Counted from the first letter of the stretch, positions 1 through 8,807 are shown. The stretch: DNA of 11,542 nucleotides from an archaeon (GCA_020057445.1 JAGVFV010000189.1:1-11542); one strand, 5' to 3'. Notes: generated by a model not told the origin, from the sequence alone. A program made the numbers and translations.

Positions 1-1263
1 CCTGACCTGGAAAGAATAGGGACTGCACACTGACGGCCGCACTGGATCCGCGACAGGATCGCCATTCTGATCATGCACCTTATCAAGCACTGGACGCCTA
101 TTCTGCACTGCAAACCGGAACACGAAAGGCTTCCCATTGACTGTCGATGCAGTATCTGTAATCTCGATCATAGAATCAAATAAAGGATTGCAGCCGTTGC
201 CCGGGCATAAAGCGGTTCCCCCGTCCTGCATAAATATAGGAGTCGTGCAGCTTGTGCACGCATGCCTGACTTTCTTGAAACGAAAAGCAGGATCATAACC
301 CAATCCGACCTGCTGATACTTGTTCTCTGGCATGAGAGGATCTCCGGACTGATTCACGGGCAAGGCAAAATCGATGTCAGCAATGTCCTTTTCGACAAGG
401 TTAAACGCGTATTCATACACCCTTTTCAGACGTACAGGAATCTGACTGGAAAAACGCGCAACCCTTGCAGTCGACCCATTTCGCGTGCTCTTCGCCACTC
501 CAGCATAAATCGGATATTCTGCAGACACGCTGACATCACTTGTGCCAAAGACAACAGAGACCTTTGGCTCTCCGACAGTGAAATCATACCCTTTCTTCAC
601 ATACGGATCAAGCACGACGCAAGATTTCAACTTCGAGCTCACGAAATAAGCCAACTGCTCCTGCATGGAAAAATTCTTCACATACAAAGGATAGACCGTG
701 TCATACATCTCCAGATCGCACGGGATGGACATCTTCCTTGCCTCATCACGCGTATTTGGACCGTTCCAATCACAGAGCTTTCGCAAAGTATTGTCCCCAT
801 AATACCGCAGATTTCCTGGAGTGGAAAAGTCAAAACCCGAAGCAGGATACAACCATTCATTCCATGAGAATGTCGTCGGAGGAGCACGATTCTTCATGAT
901 GCCATAGGTCACGTAACACGTGCGACCATCACACAGGAATGGCAAGAAATCAATCCCCACGATGCCGGGAGGCACTGAAGTCGCATTACGCTCGACCCAA
1001 TGCACCTTATTTGGATCAGCGCATGTGCCATCATCACAGACCAGGTCATACAGGTCGCTTCCCTGCTCTCCGATCTTCATCACTGCTTCGCTACCGATCA
1101 GCCGCAGGCACGACGTCACGTACGTCTGGACATTACCCTGGAACTCGGCCACGTGCGCGTCCACAGACCCGCGAGGAGAAGGACGCAACATGAACAAGAT
1201 TCCGAAAATGAACATGATCACGATGCCCACGATCACAAAGACAGTCAGCTGGCCCTTACCCAT
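1..1263 (-). CDS. Membrane-anchored extracellular protein, DPANN 'KGQLT' family, 3' end cut by window edge
   Basis: The reverse strand is open for 421 codons from the ATG at 1263 to the window edge, with no stop, so the C-terminus is missing. The N-terminus reads M-G-K-G-Q-L-T-V-F followed by a hydrophobic helix to about residue 27. This resembles an archaeal class III (type IV pilin-like) signal, with possible cleavage between Gly4 and Gln5, but the usual Glu at +5 of pilins is absent. After the helix, a segment around residues 45-69 (QTYVTSCL, then IGEQG) and another near 199-252 (QEQLAYFVSSKLKSC, then DVSVSAEYPI) resemble a large family of single-pass proteins I associate with Woesearchaeota and relatives; that is recognition from memory. 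At least 14 cysteines lie outside the helix. An in-frame ATG at 1278 is an alternative start, but the TATA-like box at 1288-1296 favours 1263. Function is unknown; an extracellular or pilus-like role is inference. Confidence 0.85.
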   Translation of the reverse strand, partial: MGKGQLTVFVIVGIVIMFIFGILFMLRPSPRGSVDAHVAEFQGNVQTYVTSCLRLIGSEAVMKIGEQGSDLYDLVCDDGTCADPNKVHWVERNATSVPPGIVGIDFLPFLCDGRTCYVTYGIMKNRAPPTTFSWNEWLYPASGFDFSTPGNLRYYGDNTLRKLCDWNGPNTRDEARKMSIPCDLEMYDTVYPLYVKNFSMQEQLAYFVSSKLKSCVVLDPYVKKGYDFTVGEPKVSVVFGTSDVSVSAEYPIYAGVAKSTRNGSTARVARFSSQIPVRLKRVYEYAFNLVEKDIADIDFALPVNQSGDPLMPENKYQQVGLGYDPAFRFKKVRHACTSCTTPIFMQDGGTALCPGNGCNPLFDSMIEITDTASTVNGKPFVFRFAVQNRRPVLDKVHDQNGDPVADPVRPSVCSPYSFQVR

Positions 1264-1287
1264 AAAGACTCGAACCATACACTGCAG

Positions 1288-1296
1288 TTTATAAAA
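1288..1296 (-). promoter_or_regulatory. TATA-like box for the membrane-anchored protein
   Basis: The minus strand reads TTTTATAAA, centred 29 nt upstream of the ATG at 1263. Archaeal transcription usually starts about 25-27 nt downstream of the box centre, which would put the transcript start at or just before that ATG. The rest of the 140-base gap (1264-1403) holds no gene I can support. Confidence 0.6.
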
Positions 1297-1403
1297 TTAA
1301 TGCTCAGACAGAAAGTCTGCGGACAGCTGACCGTAAACAGCAAACAGCGACTTGCAGACTGCGATGAGATGACAACACCATGAATGCAACTGACAGAATG
1401 TAA

Positions 1404-2255
1404 CTAACGGAACAAGATGCTCGCATAAGAGACGCTGTTGCGATAATTATTCCCCAGGTCTCCCGAGGTATAATATGCCTCAAGATCCGCCTTCGTGAAC
1501 TTGATCAGATGCAAGAGAAGCGCGATGGGCAGGCTGCCGCACACGGTCATCCTCTCCTCTTCGACCATGCGCAAGAACCCCTTATGGTTTCCCTTCAGGA
1601 TGAAGTCGATCGCCTTCTTGTCAAGAGCATAGATGTTCTCCTGCACCTTGTCCACAAAAGGGATGTAATGATAATTCGGCCCAAAATGGGTGAAATCAGA
1701 GCTCACTATGAAGACTGCTTTCTTCCCTGTATCCATCAAGACCTCCTTGATGTCCACCGCAACCTGGGTAAGATCCACATCATCACTGATGAGAATCTGC
1801 ACCACCTTCAACTTCTCAATGTCATTTCCCATGACAAACTGCAAGAACGGCAATTGCACCTCGATCGAATGCTCATTCGCGTGCAACTTCTCATTCACCG
1901 CAAGAGTTCCCTTCTCCACGATCTGCTTTGCCAAGTCAATGTCTGTTCGGACGATACCGAACGGAGTCGTGAACGACTCCATGCTCAGCCCGGAACCGAC
2001 ACTGCTGTGCGACGGGCCAATCAGGATGTACACGTCAGGAATCTCAGCTTCAGCTATAGCCTTATACGTCCACGCGGCACAAGCGCCAGAATACATGTAG
2101 CCTGCATGCGGGGCAATCGCGGCAATGATCTTTCCTTTCCGCTTTCCAGGAAGCTCTCCAGGACCTCGCTCACCGATAAAACAATTCTCAATCTGATTCT
2201 TCAATAATGTCTCTGATGCCTCATAAAAAATACCAGCGAATTTCGGCGTTCTCAT
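1404..2255 (-). CDS. MEMO1 family protein (AmmeMemoRadiSam system protein B)
   Basis: This 283-residue protein has the usual MEMO length and motif order: RTPKFAGIFYEA at the N-terminus, IAPHAGYMYSG (His50), IGPSHSS (His83), NEHSIEVQLPFLQ (about 127-139), SSDFTHFG (Asp187, His190) and MTVCGSLP (Cys239). In human MEMO1 the equivalent His, His and Cys bind a metal, and all three are kept here. The family is related in fold to extradiol dioxygenases; in archaea it often accompanies an AMMECR1-domain protein and a radical-SAM protein, neither of which is visible here. The physiological reaction is not established. Start: a TTG lies in frame at 2264, but the ATG at 2255 gives the family N-terminus and lies 27-28 nt from a TATA-like box. 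The sequence GAGGGG ends only a base or two before this ATG, too close for an ordinary ribosome site. No signal peptide; cytoplasmic. Confidence 0.93.
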   Translation of the reverse strand: MRTPKFAGIFYEASETLLKNQIENCFIGERGPGELPGKRKGKIIAAIAPHAGYMYSGACAAWTYKAIAEAEIPDVYILIGPSHSSVGSGLSMESFTTPFGIVRTDIDLAKQIVEKGTLAVNEKLHANEHSIEVQLPFLQFVMGNDIEKLKVVQILISDDVDLTQVAVDIKEVLMDTGKKAVFIVSSDFTHFGPNYHYIPFVDKVQENIYALDKKAIDFILKGNHKGFLRMVEEERMTVCGSLPIALLLHLIKFTKADLEAYYTSGDLGNNYRNSVSYASILFR

Positions 2256-2278
2256 ACCCCTCAATCAATCAGCAGTAA

Positions 2279-2286
2279 TATATAAA
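2279..2286 (-). promoter_or_regulatory. TATA-like box for the MEMO-family gene
   Basis: The minus strand reads TTTATATA, centred about 27.5 nt upstream of the ATG at 2255. It supports this ATG over the TTG at 2264 and predicts a leaderless transcript. Confidence 0.6.
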
Positions 2287-2362
2287 CATTGTGCATGACA
2301 GACGTTAAGGAGACACGTCCTGCATAGCAGTTACGGCATGCACTAATCCTAAAGACACCGCA

Positions 2363-5300
2363 TCATCCGGGAACATCATCCAAGCGGATCTGATACAGCT
2401 TGGCGATGATGCCCTCTGTGACATCGCCCGGCGTCGGCGCGATGAGGAACAATTCGCCATCAGGCCTCACTTCGCTTTCCAAATTCGGATACAGACGCGA
2501 AAGCTGACCAGGAAGCGCGAGATTATCAAATCCGAAGAAGCGGGCAAGGACGACGCCTGATGATGCCGGCGCGCCAGTCGCAAATCCTTCTTCAATACTC
2601 ACCATCACTCTCTTCGATACTGCACCATCAGAAGATCTCTGGGCAATATACACGCGCTTGGCCGCAGTCGACAACTCAGGGATGCGCCAGTTGGCAGCAG
2701 CCTTTGGCTTCACCCATTGCATCAAAGACTTATACGTCACGTCCCACAAGAGTTCCAGCTTCTCGAAATAAGTCTCATTCCCGATCTCGGGAAGATTGTC
2801 CCTTCGCAGGTCATCTGTCGTGAAGAAGAACAACCCCTTGTCATATCCCACGTCCTCAAAATGATACACCTTGAAATGATCACGGTCAGCATTCACGCAT
2901 CTTCCTGTACTGCGACATGCAGACCACGGCAGATCATCAGAATTGTCCTGGACATACCGATAATTCACATTCAGCCGCGTCCCTGCCTCTGACTCGGAAC
3001 CGAAGGCCTCATTCATCTTCTCGCCAATATCATCAGGAGTGACATCAGTTCCGGTCTTCAACGCAAAGCCGACAATGACAGATTCAGTCTCCCAATTCGC
3101 ATTCCTGATGTCAAGAACGCAGACACTGTCGAACAACGACTCAATATCAGCACCAGAAAGATGTCCTATCTCGTCCCCCAAGTACTCCTCATACAATATG
3201 GCGCTTGGCATGTTGCATGATAAGACAAAATTATCTTCGTCCTTGCTCTGCGCATCCTCCAACAGCAAGCCCGCAACAAGGCTCGTCCTCGTCATCCAAT
3301 TCCCCGCATTGCAGAAATGATCATAGAAAATCCCGCCGGATTCCATACAGGACTGACGATCCAACTTGCCAGGATGATTTGCCAAAGGAGTGCCTGCTCT
3401 TCCAAACGTGCCAAATGAGGTATTGAAATCATCACAATCCTGATACCCCGCATTGCCAAACAATAATTTCGTAGGGCAGAAGCACTTGCCCACATTGCAC
3501 TCATTCTTGTGCTTTCCAAACCAGTCATACACCTCATTGACAACGACAGGATCTCCGCCTGAGCAGCGCACCCGTGTCCCGCCTGAAAAGCCATAGCGGT
3601 TCCCCTCTTCTAAGATGAACGTCTCAGACTCATGGCTCCCATCCTTCCACTGGCCGGCAACACTGCAATAATACGAACCCTTCAGATCACACAACTCAAG
3701 ATATTTGTTTGTCGGCACAAGAGGATTGCTCGTCACTGTATCAGCAAAAGACGCGTATGTCGCATCAGTCGTATTTGGCCTGCACACCCAGAATGCAGCA
3801 TCATAGAACAAAAGATCCTTGAACTCATCCTTATTCCCGCCCTGCGAAAGCTCTGTACGGAAAAGGTCGCCGACGACGCGGTCCTTGTTGATCACGTTGT
3901 TGCCAAAGCAGCCGCGGTCAGCATCAGCATAATATTCGGGAAGCGAAATCAGAGACACATCATCCACGTAAAACTCGGCATTTGCCGACCCTGAATAAAC
4001 ATACGCAAGATATTGAGAACCGCCACACTGCGCATTATTGAACTCGACAGAAATGTCAATGAAATGAGGATTGCCCTCTGGTTTTTGGAAGACATGGAAG
4101 CATTGCTCATTACCCTTTCCAAGCTGCACGCTGCCACTCACTATCTTGACGCGGGCAGACATCACATACCTATTATTCCCAAACGAAGAAAAGAGCGAAT
4201 AGATCCCTTCATTCACGCTGTCTGCGCGGATATGGACTGCCTTGCCCCCCTCGACAAGCTCGACTTTTGCAAGGTCGGTCCCGTCCTTCTTGCTCCAGCC
4301 ATTTGGCTGCGGACCAGAACCGATCTCATGATTAACAGCGTATGCCTCAAAACCAGGATTCTCCAACAGATTACCTGACACATCATCACCGCAACACCTC
4401 GAACCAGTCCAACCAGTGCCGCCAAAACCACCGATATTCATGCCCTGAGGATTCTGCGCATTGCAGGCGCCCTCCTCCTGGTCAAGATCAGATATCCACG
4501 CGCCGGTCCCTGCACAATACCGAGGGGAGGAATAGTCATCTGTCTTGGCTTTGAAAAAGACATTATCGATAGAGAAATAGCTGTCATCAGAAAAGTCAAT
4601 ACCTGTTATTTCCCTCGCATCATCAATGCTGCTATCTGGGATCACGAGCGTGTGCCAGATGTAAGGACTGTTGCCATTCATGATATACTCTGTGACAGGA
4701 TATTCCGTAGAAGGCAATCCCGTTGCATAAATCAACTTGAATGTCAAAGGCTCCTGCCTCTCCTTGTACCAGATGCTCATCGAAATGCTATCAAGTTTCC
4801 CGCCAAACAAAGGATAATTGAGCAAAACAGTATTTTCCTCGAGCGGATCGTAGTTATGAATGACATCCAGATACGTATTTCCGTCCGCCTTATTCAAATC
4901 ATCAGAAGTGAAGCTTGAAAAAAAGCTTGTCCCTGTGCCAAATACATTCTTGTATCTATAGAACCAATAATATTCATCGCCCTCATCATCCCAACCGTCA
5001 GTCGAGCAAAATTTCCCGGTAATGCAACATTCTGCAAAATTATTCTGCCGATCATTCTCATAGCAGATAAAACGCGCATACTGACTGACCTCATCAGACG
5101 TCTCCTCCACAGCAGGCACACACACAGATATCCCTGAACAGTCTGGATCAGCACAATCAATCCCTCCTCCCTGCTGTCCATCATCACCATCATCATCTAT
5201 GCCATCGACACAGTTCAATTCCATATCAGGAGGACAATGGGAAAGCTGCAACTGAGCCTGCAGCACATAACAGTCAGCGTCATAACAGTCGATCTTTCCG

Positions 5301-7453
5301 TCATAATCATTATCAACGCCGTCCCTGCAGTTATGAAGATCATTATATCCCGTCGGAGGAGCGTCTTCCTTTGCGCATTTCAAGATGTCAGGATACGTCC
5401 AGTCCTCCTTCGGGGAATTTCCCCACTCTTGAGGATTGCAGGGATTGTTTGGTACCTCTTCTTCGCAATCGGGAAGCGGAGTGATCAACGCCCTACAACC
5501 ATTATTTTCTCTATGTGCACTGTCCTGTTGAGGCTGCTGATCGATAAATTCACAATAACTCATCGGCCGTTGACCCTCGACATAATAACAAGAATCAGTC
5601 CCATCTGCACAAGGAGCCACCTGCCCAAGAGCGTGTTCAGTATCATCGTCATCATCCTCCCTGCTGTTTGGCACCTGATCACAATCAGAATCAGGCCAAT
5701 ATTGATATATGATATGCTCCACTTGGAATGGAATATTCGATTCTGGCAGAGGATCATATTCTGCACGTTCACCCCAACCTCCATTCAGATTCAACAAGCC
5801 GGCCGCGTCACAATAATACCAGTTCGCACCATTAGAAATGTATTGCGTCAGGTCAAGCACGTTATGCAAACGATACTGATCAACAGGAGCAGACCAATAA
5901 TGCCAATTGCCGGGAGCAACAGGATGATATGTATATCCCCTGCTTTTTGTCGAATCATTCAAGCACAAGTACTTGTTATTGATAGTCACAGACGCAAAAT
6001 CCGTCGTCTCTGAGGGAGTTGGAGGAATCCAGGTGCAGCCGACAAGGCCAAAACAAATCTTTTGCGGCCGGCTAGGACAGTCCGAAGGGCCTGTACAGTG
6101 CCCTTCAGATATTCCAGGATCGTCACCGCAGCAGGAATCCTTCGCATTATGCGCAGACACGAGATATCCTGGATTGTCGCCAAAAGGGAGGAAGTCGCCG
6201 CCAAAACCAGGAAGCAAAGGATTTGGAGAATCGGGAGGAGAACGCTCGCAGATCCCTTGGGAAGGATCAGGCTGCGCAGGAGGAGGAACACCGATGCCGC
6301 AATCAGGATCACCCATGTCTGTCCCGCCAGTAGGCAAGTCGCGGTCAGAATCCTCATCAATGCCATCATTGCAGTCTAATTCGGAAGGGATGTATGCATT
6401 CTGCATTTGATCGAACACCTGATTCAAAGTCTTATCGACAAGTGTTACTGTCCCATATCCTTGCCCTCCCTGATTCCAGACATAGAACACGAACTCATTC
6501 CAACCAGCCACGACCGGAACACTCACAATTCTGTCTCCAGAACCAGAACCCTCAAACGGCACCTGACCTGCGTGCGATCCGTCATCCTGAAGTGCATACC
6601 TAAACAACCTGAAATCATCATCCCACCTGATCCGAACAGAGACATCCATCGCGGCCGGAGCATGCATAAATACTCTTGCCGCCTGCATCCGATCAACCAT
6701 CCTATCCAATTGCAGATCAAAAAGCGCCTGACCAGAGGGAACAACATTCGTGCAGCCAAAACCAAACCAGTTTTCAGGAGCAGAAAATGCAGGATATACT
6801 GGAAAATTAATTGTCGAAGGGATCTCCCTGGAACGAGTCTCATACCGTGCAACCTGGTTATTATTCGGACCAGGGACGCAGGCAAACAAGCAATTATCCT
6901 TCCCAAGACAATCGCGATCAAAACAATCCATCGACCCGTCCCAATCATTACCCACGACATCATCCTTACCGTCAGAACATAAGACTTCTTTCCCTTCAGT
7001 CCAAGGCGAGTCCATAGGAGAGCTGAACCAATACTCAAAAGAATCACTGCCGCCGCCATCACTCCATATGAACTTCACACCGGTCACGAACGTTGCAGGA
7101 GTATTTCCCCAGGGTATGGTAAAATCACAATCATGTTCGCAAGTATCATCCCTAAATTCAATAAAACCATGATCGCCAGACCACAATTCAAACTCCCTGC
7201 CGTCAGGCAACAACAACAAAACCCCACTCAAACTCAAAGACTGACCAATATGATGCGCCTTGATCCTGATGCCATACACATACATTTCTCCATGCTCTGA
7301 ACCTTGCGCATCCTTAAACTCCCCGATGACAGTCCCATCATTTATTGCAGGAGCGATCTGACCCGGAGTCTCAAATGCGAACGAAAGAGAACACAATAAC
7401 ACCAACAGGACAATATACAGCACACTTTTGGAAAGCCGCCCTCTTTTTCCCAT
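2363..7453 (-). CDS. Large secreted Cys-rich protein with Asp-rich Ca-binding-like repeats and carbohydrate-binding-like modules
   Basis: This 1696-residue protein has a classical signal peptide: basic start MGKRGRLSKS, hydrophobic core to about residue 25, and a likely cut after Ala26 (SFA-F). The remainder has 60 cysteines, suggesting an extracellular disulfide-rich protein. Four Cys-flanked Asp-rich repeats of the type C-x-DG-x-D-x-D-x-DG-x-x-DC-x-D-x-DC lie at about 159-188, 360-385, 709-728 and 748-772, and a thrombospondin-type-3-like stretch lies at 588-604. Calcium binding is inference. Residues 1028-1170 (N-P-G-F-E, then N-G-W, ending F-Y-V-D-D-V-S-L) resemble a CBM4/9 jelly roll; 843-970, ending F-S-I-D-N-V-F-F, looks like a second beta-sandwich. 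A CCGDD motif occurs at 441 and 1020. No C-terminal membrane helix or sorting signal is visible, and no catalytic domain is recognised. The ATG at 7453 is preferred over an in-frame TTG at 7471 because of the signal peptide and TATA spacing. It may be a surface, matrix or adhesion protein. Confidence 0.88.
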   Translation of the reverse strand: MGKRGRLSKSVLYIVLLVLLCSLSFAFETPGQIAPAINDGTVIGEFKDAQGSEHGEMYVYGIRIKAHHIGQSLSLSGVLLLLPDGREFELWSGDHGFIEFRDDTCEHDCDFTIPWGNTPATFVTGVKFIWSDGGGSDSFEYWFSSPMDSPWTEGKEVLCSDGKDDVVGNDWDGSMDCFDRDCLGKDNCLFACVPGPNNNQVARYETRSREIPSTINFPVYPAFSAPENWFGFGCTNVVPSGQALFDLQLDRMVDRMQAARVFMHAPAAMDVSVRIRWDDDFRLFRYALQDDGSHAGQVPFEGSGSGDRIVSVPVVAGWNEFVFYVWNQGGQGYGTVTLVDKTLNQVFDQMQNAYIPSELDCNDGIDEDSDRDLPTGGTDMGDPDCGIGVPPPAQPDPSQGICERSPPDSPNPLLPGFGGDFLPFGDNPGYLVSAHNAKDSCCGDDPGISEGHCTGPSDCPSRPQKICFGLVGCTWIPPTPSETTDFASVTINNKYLCLNDSTKSRGYTYHPVAPGNWHYWSAPVDQYRLHNVLDLTQYISNGANWYYCDAAGLLNLNGGWGERAEYDPLPESNIPFQVEHIIYQYWPDSDCDQVPNSREDDDDDTEHALGQVAPCADGTDSCYYVEGQRPMSYCEFIDQQPQQDSAHRENNGCRALITPLPDCEEEVPNNPCNPQEWGNSPKEDWTYPDILKCAKEDAPPTGYNDLHNCRDGVDNDYDGKIDCYDADCYVLQAQLQLSHCPPDMELNCVDGIDDDGDDGQQGGGIDCADPDCSGISVCVPAVEETSDEVSQYARFICYENDRQNNFAECCITGKFCSTDGWDDEGDEYYWFYRYKNVFGTGTSFFSSFTSDDLNKADGNTYLDVIHNYDPLEENTVLLNYPLFGGKLDSISMSIWYKERQEPLTFKLIYATGLPSTEYPVTEYIMNGNSPYIWHTLVIPDSSIDDAREITGIDFSDDSYFSIDNVFFKAKTDDYSSPRYCAGTGAWISDLDQEEGACNAQNPQGMNIGGFGGTGWTGSRCCGDDVSGNLLENPGFEAYAVNHEIGSGPQPNGWSKKDGTDLAKVELVEGGKAVHIRADSVNEGIYSLFSSFGNNRYVMSARVKIVSGSVQLGKGNEQCFHVFQKPEGNPHFIDISVEFNNAQCGGSQYLAYVYSGSANAEFYVDDVSLISLPEYYADADRGCFGNNVINKDRVVGDLFRTELSQGGNKDEFKDLLFYDAAFWVCRPNTTDATYASFADTVTSNPLVPTNKYLELCDLKGSYYCSVAGQWKDGSHESETFILEEGNRYGFSGGTRVRCSGGDPVVVNEVYDWFGKHKNECNVGKCFCPTKLLFGNAGYQDCDDFNTSFGTFGRAGTPLANHPGKLDRQSCMESGGIFYDHFCNAGNWMTRTSLVAGLLLEDAQSKDEDNFVLSCNMPSAILYEEYLGDEIGHLSGADIESLFDSVCVLDIRNANWETESVIVGFALKTGTDVTPDDIGEKMNEAFGSESEAGTRLNVNYRYVQDNSDDLPWSACRSTGRCVNADRDHFKVYHFEDVGYDKGLFFFTTDDLRRDNLPEIGNETYFEKLELLWDVTYKSLMQWVKPKAAANWRIPELSTAAKRVYIAQRSSDGAVSKRVMVSIEEGFATGAPASSGVVLARFFGFDNLALPGQLSRLYPNLESEVRPDGELFLIAPTPGDVTEGIIAKLYQIRLDDVPG

Positions 7454-7477
7454 AATACAAGAACCTGACAATGCACG

Positions 7478-7485
7478 TATTTAAA
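7478..7485 (-). promoter_or_regulatory. TATA-like box for the large secreted protein
   Basis: The minus strand reads TTTAAATA, centred about 28.5 nt upstream of the ATG at 7453. It sits only two bases beyond the stop codon of the RNase P gene, so this 34-base gap is almost entirely promoter. Confidence 0.55.
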
Positions 7486-7487
7486 GG

Positions 7488-8039
7488 TTATCGTTTTAAA
7501 AGAAGAGACAACGACCCGATAGAGCCCTTCGCCTCAACAGCAGAAAACCCGAGCAGCTCCATAAAACCACGCAAGTCCCGCGAACTTCGCATCTCATATG
7601 GTGCCCTTGCAAAGCTTGCAACGATCACCTCATTCTTGAACTTCCTGCAAAGCATCGCATTCTGCATCATGCGCCCGAGCACTTCAGGACGGTCCTTTGC
7701 ACGCAAGAGCGAATTGAAATCAAACACGATCATCTTCTCCCTCCTTCTTGCCTCAGCGCAGATCACATGATTCAGTCCTGAAGTGCGCTGATGGGTCTTA
7801 TCCTTCCCTCCTATCGTCTCGATGAAGATAGCTTTCACGAGCGGATGCTCCACTTCAGACACAGGACCGACCAACAGATCACATGACGGATACTTCCCGC
7901 CACGCGTATACACTCCGCATAATCGCCCCGGCATCTGCCTCTTCTCAGCATACAAGAAGAGAATTTTATGCCCCAAACGAGCTGCCACCTGCGCAAACTC
8001 GTCCTCATTCCCGTCCGGGCATACGATATCGATGAACAT
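7488..8039 (-). CDS. rnp3: Ribonuclease P protein component 3 (Rpp30/p30 family)
   Basis: This 183-residue protein is a subunit of archaeal RNase P, which removes the 5' leader from precursor tRNA; p30 pairs with the Pop5 subunit and supports the catalytic RNA. The family signature is clear in the C-terminal half: RTSGLNHVICAEA (85-97), a beta strand MIVFDFNSLL (103-112), MMQNAMLCRKFKNEVIVAS (124-142) and the strongly conserved PYEMRSSRDL (147-156). It starts directly with the first beta strand, MFIDIV, typical of this TIM-barrel-like family. At 183 residues it is somewhat short, since archaeal members usually exceed 200. It lies 20 bases downstream of the pseudouridine synthase gene but has its own TATA-like element. 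No membrane segment; cytoplasmic ribonucleoprotein. Confidence 0.92.
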   Translation of the reverse strand: MFIDIVCPDGNEDEFAQVAARLGHKILFLYAEKRQMPGRLCGVYTRGGKYPSCDLLVGPVSEVEHPLVKAIFIETIGGKDKTHQRTSGLNHVICAEARRREKMIVFDFNSLLRAKDRPEVLGRMMQNAMLCRKFKNEVIVASFARAPYEMRSSRDLRGFMELLGFSAVEAKGSIGSLSLLLKR

Positions 8040-8059
8040 GACAGTAGATGAGAAAGCTA

Positions 8060-8782
8060 TTACTTTAAAATGTTGCTCTTGGATGCGCGGTCAGTATGTT
8101 CCTGTGTGGCGAGCACCTTCTTGAGCTCATACTCCTTCAGGTACCTCCACTTCCCTTCTTTGACATCCAGATGCAGATCACCGATCGCCACGCGCTGGAG
8201 ATGCGTCACCCTATAACCGAAATAATTGAAGATGCGCTTCACGATCTTATTCCTTCCCTCGTGGATGATGAGCTCTGCGATCTTCGGCTCCCTCTTCCTG
8301 ATCTCGCCCTGGACAAACCCGTCGTCTAGCTTGATTCCCTGACGGATCTCCATCATGACATCTTTTGTCAACGGAGTGTCTATCACTGCAAGATAGGTCT
8401 TCTTCGTCTCATAGCGCGGATGCATCACCTTGTTCGCAAAAGACCCATCATTTGTCAACAGCAGGAGACCGCCCACATCACGATCAAGCCTGCCGATAGG
8501 AAAAACGTGCGGAGGAACGAGATCCACGACCTTCTTCCGCTCATACATGTCTTCCACCGTCGAGATGTATCCTCTTGGCTTATTGAGCATGATGTAGATG
8601 AGCCTCTGCCTCTCGATCCTGGTCTTTCCCACGCGGATATCGTCCTTGTCCGCGTCAGCCTTATCGCCAAGCTTGATCAGCCGGCCGTTGACGGAAACGC
8701 GGCCTTCGCTAATGAACTCCTCAGCCTTCCTCCTGCTGCAATATCCCGCATTAGCAATGATCTTCTGCACCCGTTCGAGCAT
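8060..8782 (-). CDS. RsuA/RluB/E/F-family pseudouridine synthase (16S/23S rRNA or tRNA)
   Basis: This 240-residue enzyme would convert a specific uridine in RNA to pseudouridine. An N-terminal S4 RNA-binding domain spans about residues 2-48 (RVQKIIANAGYCSRRKAEEF, then GRVSVNG). The catalytic domain follows with LNKPRGYIST (66-75), the catalytic motif PIGRLDRDVGGLLLLTNDG (Asp100 is the expected nucleophile), KTYLAVID (128-135) and EGRNKIVKRIF (175-185), which corresponds to the EGRNRQVRRMF-type motif of the family. The usual Thr in the catalytic motif (GRLDxxT) is Val103 here. Length matches the family. It lies between the thiolase and RNase P genes, all on one strand, so an RNA-maturation role fits. 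This family is chiefly bacterial, so a transfer origin is possible. The exact target (RsuA, RluB, RluE or RluF type) cannot be told from sequence by eye. Confidence 0.93.
   Translation of the reverse strand: MLERVQKIIANAGYCSRRKAEEFISEGRVSVNGRLIKLGDKADADKDDIRVGKTRIERQRLIYIMLNKPRGYISTVEDMYERKKVVDLVPPHVFPIGRLDRDVGGLLLLTNDGSFANKVMHPRYETKKTYLAVIDTPLTKDVMMEIRQGIKLDDGFVQGEIRKREPKIAELIIHEGRNKIVKRIFNYFGYRVTHLQRVAIGDLHLDVKEGKWRYLKEYELKKVLATQEHTDRASKSNILK
8063..8070 (-). promoter_or_regulatory. TATA-like box for the RNase P p30 gene
   Basis: The minus strand reads TTTTAAAG, centred about 27.5 nt upstream of the ATG at 8039. It lies inside the last codons of the upstream pseudouridine synthase gene, showing how tightly the genes are packed. 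Confidence 0.5.
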
Positions 8783-8807
8783 GTCTTTCCGTGAAAAGAA
8801 TCAGGCT

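Noticed and set aside
262..867. 201-codon plus-strand open frame
   Set aside because: It is a shadow of the minus-strand membrane-anchored gene, which has coherent composition, a hydrophobic N-terminus and a promoter.
1305..1319. Inverted repeat CAGAC-AGAAA-GTCTG after the MEMO-family gene
   Set aside because: A 5-base stem without a following T-run is too weak to call a terminator, and archaea rarely rely on such hairpins.
2256..2262. GAGGGG-like ribosome binding site before the MEMO-family ATG
   Set aside because: It ends only a base or two before the ATG, too close for normal function, and the TATA spacing predicts a leaderless transcript that would not contain it.
5179..5197. CATCATCACCATCATCATC tract that looks like a vector His-tag sequence
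   Set aside because: On the minus strand it encodes the Asp-rich core of the fourth putative Ca-binding repeat (about residues 751-757), so it is natural low-complexity coding sequence.
5237..6013. 258-codon plus-strand open frame, rich in Ile and Arg
   Set aside because: It is antisense to the large secreted protein gene; its composition is what reverse reading of Asp- and Tyr-rich codons gives.
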